Shown here piece by piece: positions 32,996-41,712 of a stretch of 52,451 bases of DNA; within the stretch, counting starts at the first letter, position 1, and every line of letters begins with the position of its first letter. The notes under the pieces are model-generated. The model searched no databases and was not told the origin of the DNA. It saw nothing but the letters and a program-made list of their open reading frames with translations. The position numbers were made by a program, and so were the translations under genes. The DNA is from Spirochaetaceae bacterium (lineage in GTDB: Bacteria; Spirochaetota; Spirochaetia; DSM-27196; PWMO01). The stretch spans positions 1-52,451 of the forward strand of contig REDW01000074.1 in the NCBI GenBank assembly GCA_007693325.1, written 5' to 3'.

Positions 32996-33567
32996 GATTC
33001 TATCTCCTGCTTACTGTCGGACTTGAGGTCGCTGACCAGATGATTGACAAACGCCACCGATGCAAACAACAGTAGCGCTCCGGTTCCCGATGCCAGGATC
33101 CCTACCGGGACCAATCCCGGCTGCCAGACATCAATTCCCAGCACGCTACCCTGCCCAAGGGGTTCGCGAATCACTGCAAAGCCAATGACAACCACCGCGT
33201 AGCGAAGCAGTACCAGCAAGTAATCGCGCGTGCTGTAGAGAGTGCCCGCACCGACGTAGACCAGAGGCGTAGCGCCCACCAGGTAGAGATACACAAGCGC
33301 CGCGGACGGGATCGGCACAACGTAGCCGGCGATATTCGACAGCGCGTACGAAAGCCCGAGACCAAGCGCTACCAGTGTACCCCAGCGTGTGGTATGCCCC
33401 ACCTGCGCCGGAATAAGCCGCGAGGCCAGCCACACCACCAGCGAGCTCACCACGCCCACCAGCGCGGCAGTCAGTGCAGCACCAACCGCTGCGGTAGCGC
33501 CCAGTATCGGGATAATTCCCAGCAAAAGGACTTGCTCAAGACGCGTCAGCTCTTCAAATCTCTTCAT
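32992..33567 (-). CDS. RnfE-like membrane protein without cysteine
   Basis: From the ATG at 33567 the product is 191 residues with six hydrophobic helices. It begins MKRFEELTRLEQVLLLGIIP, and LGIIPILGATAAVGAAL matches the RnfE pattern LGLCPLLAVT except that the cysteine is gone. The second cysteine segment is replaced by VIGFAVIREPLG near residue 120. No cysteine occurs in the whole chain. A GGAGA ribosome site precedes the ATG; a longer start at 33618 overlaps rnfDG and is unlikely. It couples to the next gene by an ATGA overlap. Confidence 0.7.
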   Translation of the reverse strand: MKRFEELTRLEQVLLLGIIPILGATAAVGAALTAALVGVVSSLVVWLASRLIPAQVGHTTRWGTLVALGLGLSYALSNIAGYVVPIPSAALVYLYLVGATPLVYVGAGTLYSTRDYLLVLLRYAVVVIGFAVIREPLGQGSVLGIDVWQPGLVPVGILASGTGALLLFASVAFVNHLVSDLKSDSKQEIES

Positions 33568-33583
33568 CCGTATTCTCCGGTTG

Positions 33584-35302
33584 CTAGTTTCCCGACAGTG
33601 CGTCTTCAACGGCAGCACTCAAACCGCGGCTGCTACCGGTAGCACCACTGACGGCGTCTACGGCAAGACTTCCGGCGTCGATAATCCGGTCTGCCATTGT
33701 ATCCATTGCCCGATCTCCAATGCCGGGGGTCTCGCTATGACTCTGGATTTCAATTGCGCTCACGCGGCCGCCCTCAACGGTAACCGTGACAACAATGTCA
33801 CCGGCGTAACCACGGCCTGATCCCTCGAATACCCCGTCTTCAAGGTCGGCAAGCGCTGCATCGGGCTCATCGGGTGCCGCAGCGTCCTCGTCGCGTGCAG
33901 CCAGTATGCGCTCTACCCCGCTGATAACCGCACGCGATGACACGGTTGCACCAGTGATGAACTCCACTTCATCGAGCAGCCCGTCCCGATCATCGGGCCC
34001 AAAACCGGCAAACTGTTCCAGAAAGCCGCCAGAGCGCACCTGCGTGCCGATAGTGGGAGTCTCGGCGTGTTCGCCTACCACCACCGACGTTAGCTTATCG
34101 TGTTCGTCGAGCAGTGCCGTGATCTGCATCGGCCCGCCGTAACCGTTGACGCGCGTGCGTGCGTAGTAGCCCAGCAACTGTCGATCTTCGTAGACCCGGT
34201 AGATTGATACCTGAGGATCGTACGCGGTTGCCTGCACAATTCGAGTTGCCGTGGGATAACCGGCAACAATCGAACGCTCGAGTTCCGCCTCCACGTAGCG
34301 GTCGGCCACAAACGCGCGGCCGGCGAAACCGGCTACCGTCAACAGCGCCATCAGGGCAACCGCACCAACCAGCAGAGCTGCACGATAGACCCGACGCTTG
34401 CGTTCTTCGACCTGCCCGAAAATCGGATCGGCGCCGAGTCGGTCCATCAGGTACGCCAGACCGTTCATGATCAGAAAGGCAAACGTGATCCCCTCGGGAT
34501 AGGCGGTATAGCGTCGGATAACAACGGTCAGGAAGCCGCACCCGGCGCCGTAGACCAGGTGAGATGTCTTGCCGGTTGGACTGGTGACCATATCGGTTGC
34601 CATGAACACCGCGCCAAACATGATGCTTCCCGAAAGCAGCGTGAACAGAGGGTCCAGTCCGAAGAGAACCGCGGCAACCGCAGCGCCGCCGAGCACCGAT
34701 AGCGGTACGCGCCAGCTGATCAATCCCCTGACTATCAGAAATGCAGCACCCAGCAGCAATGCCACCACGCTGGTCTCGCCCAAACTACCGGGAACGTTGC
34801 CGAGGAACAGCTCCAGGTATCCAACCTCGAGTCCACCAAGCGGGGTAGCGCTGGTTGTGCCGTCCAGCGGAGAAACCCAACGCGTGATCTGATACGGCCA
34901 CGACAGCAGCAGGATTGCGCGTGCTACCAGCGCCGGGTTGAAGATATTGTTTCCAAGTCCGCCAAAAACGTACTTGCCAACCACTACCATCAGCGCGGCA
35001 CCAACAATCGGAACCCACCACGCCGAGGTTGGTGCCAGAGACAGCCCGAGAATCATTCCGGCAATGAAGGCGCTGCCGTCTCCCAGCGGGAATCGCAATG
35101 AGAAACCGTCTCCGTTCAACGGCATCTCGATCAGAGCCGATGCAACCGCGGTGGCAAATATCAGATAGAGCGCGTAGGGTCCAAAGAGCCATGCCGACAC
35201 AACCGTTGCCGGAAGCAAGGCAACTGCTATGCTCCACATGGTGCGCGCAATACTGTCCTGACTGTGGATATGCGGTCCGGTGCTCGAATACTGCAACGAC
35301 AC
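33584..35302 (-). CDS. RnfD-RnfG fusion with an extra FMN-binding domain
   Basis: This 572-residue protein combines what are normally separate Rnf subunits. Residues 1-300 are RnfD: about nine hydrophobic helices and the flavinylation segment TTSATPL (Thr about 153). Residues about 307-470 are RnfG: one transmembrane helix and an FMN domain with TGATVSS (Thr about 453). A linker rich in Asp and Ala then joins a second FMN-binding domain ending SGATGSSRG (Thr about 555). All three threonines sit in sites that ApbE-type transferases modify with FMN. The GTG start at 35302 is set by AGGAGG 7 nt upstream and lies 11 nt after rnfC; longer starts overlap rnfC. The FMN domains are expected outside the membrane. 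Confidence 0.85.
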   Translation of the reverse strand: MSLQYSSTGPHIHSQDSIARTMWSIAVALLPATVVSAWLFGPYALYLIFATAVASALIEMPLNGDGFSLRFPLGDGSAFIAGMILGLSLAPTSAWWVPIVGAALMVVVGKYVFGGLGNNIFNPALVARAILLLSWPYQITRWVSPLDGTTSATPLGGLEVGYLELFLGNVPGSLGETSVVALLLGAAFLIVRGLISWRVPLSVLGGAAVAAVLFGLDPLFTLLSGSIMFGAVFMATDMVTSPTGKTSHLVYGAGCGFLTVVIRRYTAYPEGITFAFLIMNGLAYLMDRLGADPIFGQVEERKRRVYRAALLVGAVALMALLTVAGFAGRAFVADRYVEAELERSIVAGYPTATRIVQATAYDPQVSIYRVYEDRQLLGYYARTRVNGYGGPMQITALLDEHDKLTSVVVGEHAETPTIGTQVRSGGFLEQFAGFGPDDRDGLLDEVEFITGATVSSRAVISGVERILAARDEDAAAPDEPDAALADLEDGVFEGSGRGYAGDIVVTVTVEGGRVSAIEIQSHSETPGIGDRAMDTMADRIIDAGSLAVDAVSGATGSSRGLSAAVEDALSGN

Positions 35303-35313
35303 TGCCAAACCTC

Positions 35314-36678
35314 CTACACCGGATTGCGTCGGCGCCGCTCTTCGGCCGCCGATGCGGATTTTGCTTTTCCTTCGCGCAGCCACTGCAACAGCGGACGCCG
35401 TGAGGGGCAGACAAAGGAACACGCACCGCACAGAATACAGTCGTTAACGCCGAATTCTTCGGCTTCTTCGATCATCTCGTTGCGCACAAACGTGGTTATG
35501 CGGTTTGGCTGCAGGTACATGGGGCACACCGAGACACAGCGGCCACAGCGTATGCAGACCTCAGCGCTACGGTCGGCGTATTCGCCCGGCCTGATCAGCA
35601 CGATGCCCGATGTACTCTTGGTCACCGGAATACCGTAGTCATCGGTGAGCATGCCGGTCATAGGGCCACCGACTACCAGGCGATAGTCGTCCTCGGTAGG
35701 GCCTCCGGCCGCCGTTACCAGGTCACCCAGCGGAGTACCAACCGGAACCGAAAAATTTCCCGGTTGGCTCACCACGCTTCCGCTGACCGTCAGGACACGG
35801 CGGGTAAGCGGTATTGCGTGATCTACTGCTTCAGTAATCGCAATGGCGGTCTGAACGTTGTTGACTATAACGCCGACCGCCATCGGAAGCTGTCTGATCG
35901 GCACTTCGCGATTGAGCACTGCTTTAATCAGATGCTTCTCTGCACCGTGCGGGTAGCGGGTGTCCAGACGAACTGCTTCCAGCTGCGGCCAGCGTTCTGC
36001 CTCTTCGGTAATCGCCTTGATAGCCGCCGGCTTATTGACCTCACAGGCAACGTAGCCCCTCTGCGCGCCAACAGTTTGACGGATGATATCAAGACCACGG
36101 TACAATTCGGCGGTTCGTTCCTGCATCAGACGGTCATCGGTTGTGATGTACGGCTCACACTCTGCGCCGTTGATAATGATCGAGTCAATCGGCGTGTCCT
36201 TCTTGACCTGCAGTTTCACATGGGTAGGAAATGCTGCTCCGCCCATGCCCACTATTCCGGCCTCTTCAACCCGTTTGCGCACCTCATCAGGTTCCGGCAC
36301 CGCGTCAGCCGGGCCTTTGACAGGCACCGCAGCGTCGATGCCAGGTTCTTGCTGATCAGCGGCGTTGCTACATTGAATGACCACGCATTCAGTAGCTGAG
36401 TGATCGATCATGACACGCTTTTCGATAGCGGTGACCGTACCACTGGTGCTGGCGTGGATGCGCGCCGACAACCCTTCGCTGTTGGCTCCAATCAGCTGGC
36501 CGACGTGCACCTCGTCTCCGGCGGACACAACCGCCTTGCACGCAACACCGAGGTGCTGTTTCAATGGTATTGCAACGCTCTGCGCCGCGTTCAACCACTT
36601 GATAGGGCTGTCTGTGGTAAGATCCTTATTCTCCGGTAAATGAGTTCCCCCGATAGGGAATTTCTTGATCCCCGGCAT
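35314..36678 (-). CDS. rnfC: RnfC, NADH-binding subunit of the Rnf-like complex
   Basis: The 454-residue subunit begins with the RnfC N-terminal domain (KKFPIGGTHLPENK). It has the flavin/NADH-binding region GIVGMGGAAFPTHVKLQ near residue 141 and INGAECEPYITTDD near 167, and ends with two [4Fe-4S] motifs, CIRCGRCVSVCP and CILCGACSFVCP. It is canonical in every motif, unlike its partners. It is the first gene of the operon rnfC-DG-E-A-dhod-like, with an AAAGGAG ribosome site. RnfC normally exchanges electrons with NAD on the cytoplasmic face. Confidence 0.93.
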   Translation of the reverse strand: MPGIKKFPIGGTHLPENKDLTTDSPIKWLNAAQSVAIPLKQHLGVACKAVVSAGDEVHVGQLIGANSEGLSARIHASTSGTVTAIEKRVMIDHSATECVVIQCSNAADQQEPGIDAAVPVKGPADAVPEPDEVRKRVEEAGIVGMGGAAFPTHVKLQVKKDTPIDSIIINGAECEPYITTDDRLMQERTAELYRGLDIIRQTVGAQRGYVACEVNKPAAIKAITEEAERWPQLEAVRLDTRYPHGAEKHLIKAVLNREVPIRQLPMAVGVIVNNVQTAIAITEAVDHAIPLTRRVLTVSGSVVSQPGNFSVPVGTPLGDLVTAAGGPTEDDYRLVVGGPMTGMLTDDYGIPVTKSTSGIVLIRPGEYADRSAEVCIRCGRCVSVCPMYLQPNRITTFVRNEMIEEAEEFGVNDCILCGACSFVCPSRRPLLQWLREGKAKSASAAEERRRRNPV

Positions 36679-36768
36679 GAGCGCTCCTTTGAAAGCTGTC
36701 TGGCTGGTAGTCGCGCCTGCGCAAAACTAAACTTGCGACGAATGGTCGACAATGATTCTAAATCGATA

Positions 36769-39096
36769 TCAATCTGCGGTCAATACGAATTGATCGATTA
36801 GTGCAGCGATCTCATCTGCCGTCAGTGTTTGATGGAAATGGAACCCCTGGTAGGCAAAACAGCCCTTATCAACGAAGTAGTCGCGCTGTTCGGCGGTCTC
36901 GACCCCCTCGGCTACGATTCTCAAACCCACCGAATGCCCCAGGTTGATGATGGCCCGAACGATCTTCTCGTTATTCAGCACAAACAGGTTGCTGACAAAC
37001 GAGATATCGATCTTGATGATATCCGCCGGCAGGCGCGTGAGGTAACTGAGTGAAGAATAGCCTGTTCCGAAGTCATCGATCGCAATCGACAAACCGGGAT
37101 AGCGCCGCTTGATCGCCTGCAGCGTGGCGATTGATTTCTCAGGCGCGCTCATGACGCAGGTCTCGGTAACCTCGAGAATGATGCGAGCAGGATCAATCGT
37201 GGTCCGGTTGATAACGCCGGTAATGCTGTCCAACAGATCCGGCCTTTCGAACTGCTTGGCTGACAGATTGACCGCCATGAACAGCGGCGTACCGTCGCGT
37301 GACGGCCATCGGCTGGCATCGCGGAACGCAGTTTCGATAGCCCAGCTGCCCAGCGGCACAATCATGCCGGTCTCTTCGGCAATCGGAATGAACCGGTTGG
37401 GCGGTACTTCGCCGTGCGACGGGCTGGTCCAGCGCAACAACCCTTCGGCACCCAGGATAGCCCCGGTTGCGTCAACCAGCGGCTGGTAGTGCATGCGGAA
37501 CTCCTGCTTCTCCAGAGAGGTTCGTATTCCCTGTTCAAGTTGCCAGCGGTCGTGGGCGCGTCTGTCCAGCGAGCGCTCGTAGAATGCAAACCGGTTCTTT
37601 CCGCTCTCCTTGGCCGAGTACATCGCCAGATCAGCGGCTTTGGTCACTGCCGCGATGCTGTTGCCGTCATCGGGCACAATTGCGATCCCGATGCTTACAC
37701 CAACACTGACGCTGGTCACCGACTGGTTTGTCCCGCTGAGCTGGAACGGGCGGCGGATCTCGCCCAGAATATTGTTGGCCACTACGGATGCTCCGCGTCG
37801 TTCGCGGATGAAGTTCAGCAGCACAACGAATTCGTCACCACCAAATCGAAACACCGAGTCATTGTCGCGCAGAGTTTTGCGCAACCTGGAGGCTGTCTGG
37901 ACCAGCAATTCATCACCGGCGTCGTGGCCAATGGTATCGTTTACCTGCTTGAACCCGTCCAGGTCGAGAAACATCAGCGCGGCAAAGCCGTTCTCGAAGA
38001 GCGCAGGATTATCAAACAGACGCCGGATATCCACTTCAAACAGGTCACGGTTGCCGAGGCCGGTCAGCTGATCGTGATAGGCGAGGTGTCTCAAGCGGCG
38101 TTCAGCATTCTTGCGCTGCGTGATATCACGAATGATGCAGGTAAGCGTACGCCCACGATAATCCTTGGAGTTGCCGAAGGACATTTCCATCGGAGCTACG
38201 CCGCGGTTCTTGTGACGGCCTAGAATTTCAATCGTGTTGCGCAGACCGAGTTTGCGGCGATCCTGGTCATCGACTACAAAGTACTTGCGAAAATCCGCTT
38301 CGCTGCGCTGATAGACCGTCTCGGGGAACAGAACCGAGAACCGCTGCCCGCGCAACTCTTCAGGTTCAAATCCAAACGTGGTCTTGACCGCTGAATTGGC
38401 GAACACGATTTCCAGATCTTCGTTGATACGCAGGATTGCTTCGGTTATGGTCTCGGACAACGCGTCGTAGTTGTCCCGGCTTTCGCGCAGTTCCTCCAAC
38501 AGCCTGCGGTCAGTTGTAAGATCGCGCATTACCACCGCGAGTACATCGGCGGAATCGTCCACAACGGTCACCAGCGCCACCACCGAGACGCGGTTGTCAG
38601 CGGTGCTACCCAATTGGTAGAGCAGAATATCGTCCGGCCGCGTCGGTTCCCGCTGGCGATACTCGTGCACTACGCGCTGCAGCTGTGAAAGGACGCTGGA
38701 TCGATAGCGCGCCTCGATCAGGTCAAGCAGGGAGGTGCCGATCAACTGTTGCGGCTGGTATCCCAGGCGCTCGATGAACGCGCTGTTGGTTGAACGGATC
38801 TCGCCGGAGGATGTCACAAAACAGACCAGATCGATAGTCTGCTCGCTCAGCTCGTCAAAGCGTTGCGCCAGGCGTTCATCATCTGCTAACTCGTGATATC
38901 CCTGGACCACGTGTTCCAGCAGGATTTCAAATAGAGAATCCCCGGTTAACACAGGGCGCCGGCGCACTGCAGCACCGGCCACCACCGGCCGCCCGTTCTT
39001 CTGATGCTGCGCGAGATCATCGGCCAGTGCGCTGATCCGCTGCTCGAGTGTGGTTAGCTTCAGGTCAAAGCTTTGCAGGGGGTCTGCCGGCGCCAT
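36769..39096 (-). CDS. PAS-PAS-GGDEF-EAL cyclic-di-GMP protein
   Basis: The 775-residue cytosolic protein has two PAS domains (about residues 85-195 and 210-330). A diguanylate cyclase domain follows, with intact GGDEF at 419-423 and an RxxD inhibitory site (410-413). The phosphodiesterase domain has the signature EGL in place of EAL (551-553). It keeps the downstream metal and catalytic segments: EVTET (642-646), DDFGTGYSS (674-682), KID (696-698), AEGVET (729-734) and QGF. It could make cyclic-di-GMP, degrade it, or both. It stands alone behind a TATAGT box 9 nt before the ATG. The PAS domains would set the sensory input. Confidence 0.9.
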   Translation of the reverse strand: MAPADPLQSFDLKLTTLEQRISALADDLAQHQKNGRPVVAGAAVRRRPVLTGDSLFEILLEHVVQGYHELADDERLAQRFDELSEQTIDLVCFVTSSGEIRSTNSAFIERLGYQPQQLIGTSLLDLIEARYRSSVLSQLQRVVHEYRQREPTRPDDILLYQLGSTADNRVSVVALVTVVDDSADVLAVVMRDLTTDRRLLEELRESRDNYDALSETITEAILRINEDLEIVFANSAVKTTFGFEPEELRGQRFSVLFPETVYQRSEADFRKYFVVDDQDRRKLGLRNTIEILGRHKNRGVAPMEMSFGNSKDYRGRTLTCIIRDITQRKNAERRLRHLAYHDQLTGLGNRDLFEVDIRRLFDNPALFENGFAALMFLDLDGFKQVNDTIGHDAGDELLVQTASRLRKTLRDNDSVFRFGGDEFVVLLNFIRERRGASVVANNILGEIRRPFQLSGTNQSVTSVSVGVSIGIAIVPDDGNSIAAVTKAADLAMYSAKESGKNRFAFYERSLDRRAHDRWQLEQGIRTSLEKQEFRMHYQPLVDATGAILGAEGLLRWTSPSHGEVPPNRFIPIAEETGMIVPLGSWAIETAFRDASRWPSRDGTPLFMAVNLSAKQFERPDLLDSITGVINRTTIDPARIILEVTETCVMSAPEKSIATLQAIKRRYPGLSIAIDDFGTGYSSLSYLTRLPADIIKIDISFVSNLFVLNNEKIVRAIINLGHSVGLRIVAEGVETAEQRDYFVDKGCFAYQGFHFHQTLTADEIAALIDQFVLTAD

Positions 39097-39105
39097 AACG
39101 TGTCC

Positions 39106-39111
39106 ACTATA
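39106..39111 (-). promoter_or_regulatory. -10 box of the GGDEF-EAL gene
   Basis: On the minus strand TATAGT (5 of 6) ends 9 nt before the ATG at 39096, with only a weak TTGCGT 17 nt upstream. A leader of 0-2 nt is predicted and no ribosome-binding site is seen. Confidence 0.4.
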
Positions 39112-39182
39112 ATGCGCCTGAGCGCGAAACGCAACGCGCGGCCGGACACTAATCGCACCTCGTCACTCCGGCCCCTGCACTA

Positions 39183-41534
39183 CTACGCCGGCGAACGCGC
39201 GTAGACGGGTTCCAGCGGGACCCGTTTCAAACGCAGTGAGTTGTAGACCACGTTCAGCGAGCTGACACTCATGGCTGCAGCACCGATCATGGGGTGCAGC
39301 AACCCGAGCATCGCGATTGGTACGGCGGCGGCGTTGTACGCCCAGGCCCAGAAGTAGTTCTCTTTGATCTTGCGAAAGATCGCTTGCGAAAGATTGATGG
39401 CGGTCACCAGCGATCCGAGCTCACCGCGCACCAGTGTAACATCAGCCGCTTCAATCGCGATGTCAGTTCCGCTGCCGATAGCGATTCCCACGTTGGCCTG
39501 CTTGAGTGCCGGAGCATCGTTGATGCCGTCGCCAACCATCGCAATCGTTCCGTACTGCTGTTGCAATCGCCGCACTTCGTTTACTTTTCCCTCGGGTAAC
39601 ACGCCGGCAATTACATCGCTGATACCAACCTGGGCAGCGATTGCGCGCGCGGTGCGCTGGTTGTCTCCGGTTATCATCGCGGTACGGATTCCCATGCGCT
39701 CCAGCTCGGCAACCGCGCCGGCTGAATCGGGCTTAATGGGGTCGGCAACAGCCAGTAACCCGATGATCTGGTTGTCTCTGGCAACCAGCATCGCAGTCTT
39801 GGCTTCATCTTCCAATGCCGTCAACTGGTTTTCCAGCGTGCTGACGTCGATGCCGTTCTCTTGCAGCAGCGCTCGGTTGCCCACCAGCACCGTCTGGCCG
39901 TCAACGCTACCGCGTATCCCGCGCCCGGTCAGCGCCGCAAAATCGTGCGGTTCCGCCGGCTCGGCGCCCTTTTGGCGGGCGGCTTCTACCACCGCACGCG
40001 CCAGTGGATGTTCGCTGGCGTTTTCCAGTGACGCAGCCAGCAAGAGAAGATCGAACTCCTCAACGCCGTCCGCCGGCTGGATGTCGGTTACCGTCGGTCT
40101 GCCGACGGTGATAGTACCGGTCTTGTCGAATGCTACCGCGGCAATATCCTTGAGCGTCTGCACAGCTTCTCCGTTGCGGATCAGGATGCCTTTTTCAGCC
40201 CCGATACCGCTGCCGACCATCAGCGCGGTGGGGGTTCCGAGACCGAGGGCGCAGGGACAGGCGATTACCAGCACGGCGGTAGCGGTAATGAATGCAAGTG
40301 TCAGGGGAGCCAGGTCGGGATTGACCCACGGCAGAAACGACGAACCCCACTGCATGATTCGGAGGTGAAACTCGGGAAACAGGTTAAACGAGACAAAGGT
40401 GATAACCGTCAGCATCAGGATAATTGGAACGAAGTATCCGGTTACCCGATCGGCAAACTCCTGGATCGGGACCTTGGTTCCCTGGCACTCTTCTACCATC
40501 TTGATAACCTGGGACAAAAAGGTGTCTTTGCCAACCTTGGTCACGCGCACCCGCAATACACCATTGTTGTTGACCGTTGCACCGATCACTTCGGAGCCCT
40601 GGCTCTTCTTCACCGGCTGCGGTTCGCCGGTGGCCATGCTCTCGTCTATGAAGCTTTCGCCGGAGACCACCACACCATCGGTGGGGATCTTCTCGCCCGG
40701 ACGCACGATCATCACGTTGTCTACCGCCAGCTCGCTGACATCGACCTCAATCTCCTGGCCGTCAACCAGTATGTTGGCCGTCTTTGCGCCCATCTGTACC
40801 AGTTTGCGAATTGCCTGCGAGGCACGGCCCTTGGCACGAACTTCGAGGTACTTGCCGATAAGGTGAAAGGTCATGATCGTGGTTGCCATTTCAATGAAGG
40901 TCTGTACCGGAACAAAGAACCCGGCCATACCGACCAGAAACGGAGGTAGCGAGCCGAGCGATACCAGCACGTCCATGTTGGGCCTACCGGAGCGAATCGC
41001 CTTGAACGCGGCAATATGCACGTGACGCCCGACCCAGAACACCACCGGTGCGCCGAGGATAGCGACAATCGCCAGATAGCCCGGCACGGAGACAACAAAC
41101 ATATGGATCACCATCAGCGCCATGACCGTGGCTGCCAGCGTAGCCGCAATCATCAGTCGTCGGCGGGCGTTCTTGACCTTTATCAGATCCGCGTCCTGGT
41201 CACCGCTGCCGTCGTCCTCCAGCAGGCGGTAGCCGACATCCTCAACTCGCTTTTTCAGCTGCGGCAGGCGAACTTCTGCGACGTTGTAGCGGATAGTTAC
41301 CTTCTCGGCAGCAAAGTTGACCGTTGCCGATTCCACTCCGTGGCTGGCTGCAAGCGTGGTTTCAATTGAGGACGCGCAGCTGGCACAGGTCATACCGTCT
41401 ACCAGCAGGGTGACGCTGGTGCTCTGTCCGCTGTCATCAGGCGGATTTCCGTTGTTCTGTCTGTCTGCTGTCTGCAGCGTTCTGGGATCAACCGAAGCTA
41501 TCTTTACCGCAGTGCGGCTGCCATCATCGCTCAT
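39183..41534 (-). CDS. copA: Copper-exporting P1B-type ATPase CopA
   Basis: The 783-residue pump exports Cu(I) from the cytoplasm. It has one N-terminal heavy-metal domain with MTCASC (Cys50 and Cys53). The membrane CPC motif is at about 426-428 in [16 protein letters not shown]. The phosphorylated Asp is in [10 protein letters not shown] (about 470), the ATP-domain [10 protein letters not shown] follows, and [12 protein letters not shown] is near 650. The last helix has [17 protein letters not shown], with the Met and Ser residues expected for copper. A GGGAGGT ribosome site precedes the ATG. The promoter upstream is overlapped by a CsoR-type operator, so expression should rise with copper. 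Confidence 0.95.
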   Translation of the reverse strand: MSDDGSRTAVKIASVDPRTLQTADRQNNGNPPDDSGQSTSVTLLVDGMTCASCASSIETTLAASHGVESATVNFAAEKVTIRYNVAEVRLPQLKKRVEDVGYRLLEDDGSGDQDADLIKVKNARRRLMIAATLAATVMALMVIHMFVVSVPGYLAIVAILGAPVVFWVGRHVHIAAFKAIRSGRPNMDVLVSLGSLPPFLVGMAGFFVPVQTFIEMATTIMTFHLIGKYLEVRAKGRASQAIRKLVQMGAKTANILVDGQEIEVDVSELAVDNVMIVRPGEKIPTDGVVVSGESFIDESMATGEPQPVKKSQGSEVIGATVNNNGVLRVRVTKVGKDTFLSQVIKMVEECQGTKVPIQEFADRVTGYFVPIILMLTVITFVSFNLFPEFHLRIMQWGSSFLPWVNPDLAPLTLAFITATAVLVIACPCALGLGTPTALMVGSGIGAEKGILIRNGEAVQTLKDIAAVAFDKTGTITVGRPTVTDIQPADGVEEFDLLLLAASLENASEHPLARAVVEAARQKGAEPAEPHDFAALTGRGIRGSVDGQTVLVGNRALLQENGIDVSTLENQLTALEDEAKTAMLVARDNQIIGLLAVADPIKPDSAGAVAELERMGIRTAMITGDNQRTARAIAAQVGISDVIAGVLPEGKVNEVRRLQQQYGTIAMVGDGINDAPALKQANVGIAIGSGTDIAIEAADVTLVRGELGSLVTAINLSQAIFRKIKENYFWAWAYNAAAVPIAMLGLLHPMIGAAAMSVSSLNVVYNSLRLKRVPLEPVYARSPA

Positions 41535-41572
41535 CTGAACCTCCCGGCCGTATGTGGGCCTCGCTACGCATC

Positions 41573-41602
41573 AATATATTATACCCCGGTAGGGTATGTC
41601 AA
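41573..41602 (-). promoter_or_regulatory. Promoter of copA
   Basis: On the minus strand TTGACA (41602-41597) and TATATT (41578-41573, 5 of 6) are 18 nt apart. The CsoR-type palindrome fills the spacer. The transcript would start about 41566 and carry a leader of some 30 nt with a ribosome-binding site. Confidence 0.6.
41581..41597. promoter_or_regulatory. CsoR-type copper operator
   Basis: The sequence ATACCCCGGTAGGGTAT contains inverted arms ATACCC/GGGTAT around a short GC-rich centre. It is nearly identical to the palindromes bound by the copper-sensing repressor CsoR upstream of copper-export genes in Bacillus. It lies between the -35 and -10 of copA. Release of CsoR by Cu(I) would derepress the pump. 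No csoR gene is in the window. Confidence 0.75.
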
Positions 41603-41655
41603 GCGATAGCAGCGCAGGTTTGCACCTGGGGTCTGCTGTCCGCTGTCAGCTCAGG

Positions 41656-41685
41656 TTGACTGGTGAATCCACCTCCGTTTACAGT
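41656..41685 (+). promoter_or_regulatory. Candidate promoter of the spermidine-synthase-like gene
   Basis: TTGACT (41656-41661, 5 of 6) and TACAGT (41680-41685, 4 of 6) are 18 nt apart. A transcript from about 41692 would include the GAGG ribosome site before the GTG at 41713. The promoter is more than 55 bp from the copper operator, so independent control is likely. Confidence 0.4.
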
Positions 41686-41712
41686 ATCACTATAACAATA
41701 ACGAGGTTCAGC

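Noticed and set aside
32198..33043. Open frame of 281 codons on the plus strand across the rnf genes
   Set aside because: It is antisense to the DHOD-like, rnfA and rnfE genes, which have ribosome sites and recognisable products.
37414..38223. Open frame of 269 codons antisense to the GGDEF-EAL gene
   Set aside because: The opposite strand carries all cyclic-di-GMP motifs; the antisense frame is a by-product of codon bias.
39364..40368. Open frame of 334 codons antisense to copA
   Set aside because: Ser/Ala-rich low-complexity translation, entirely inside copA.
41578..41583. Perfect TATAAT as the -10 of copA
   Set aside because: It is only 13 nt from the TTGACA; the overlapping TATATT at 18 nt fits normal promoter spacing.
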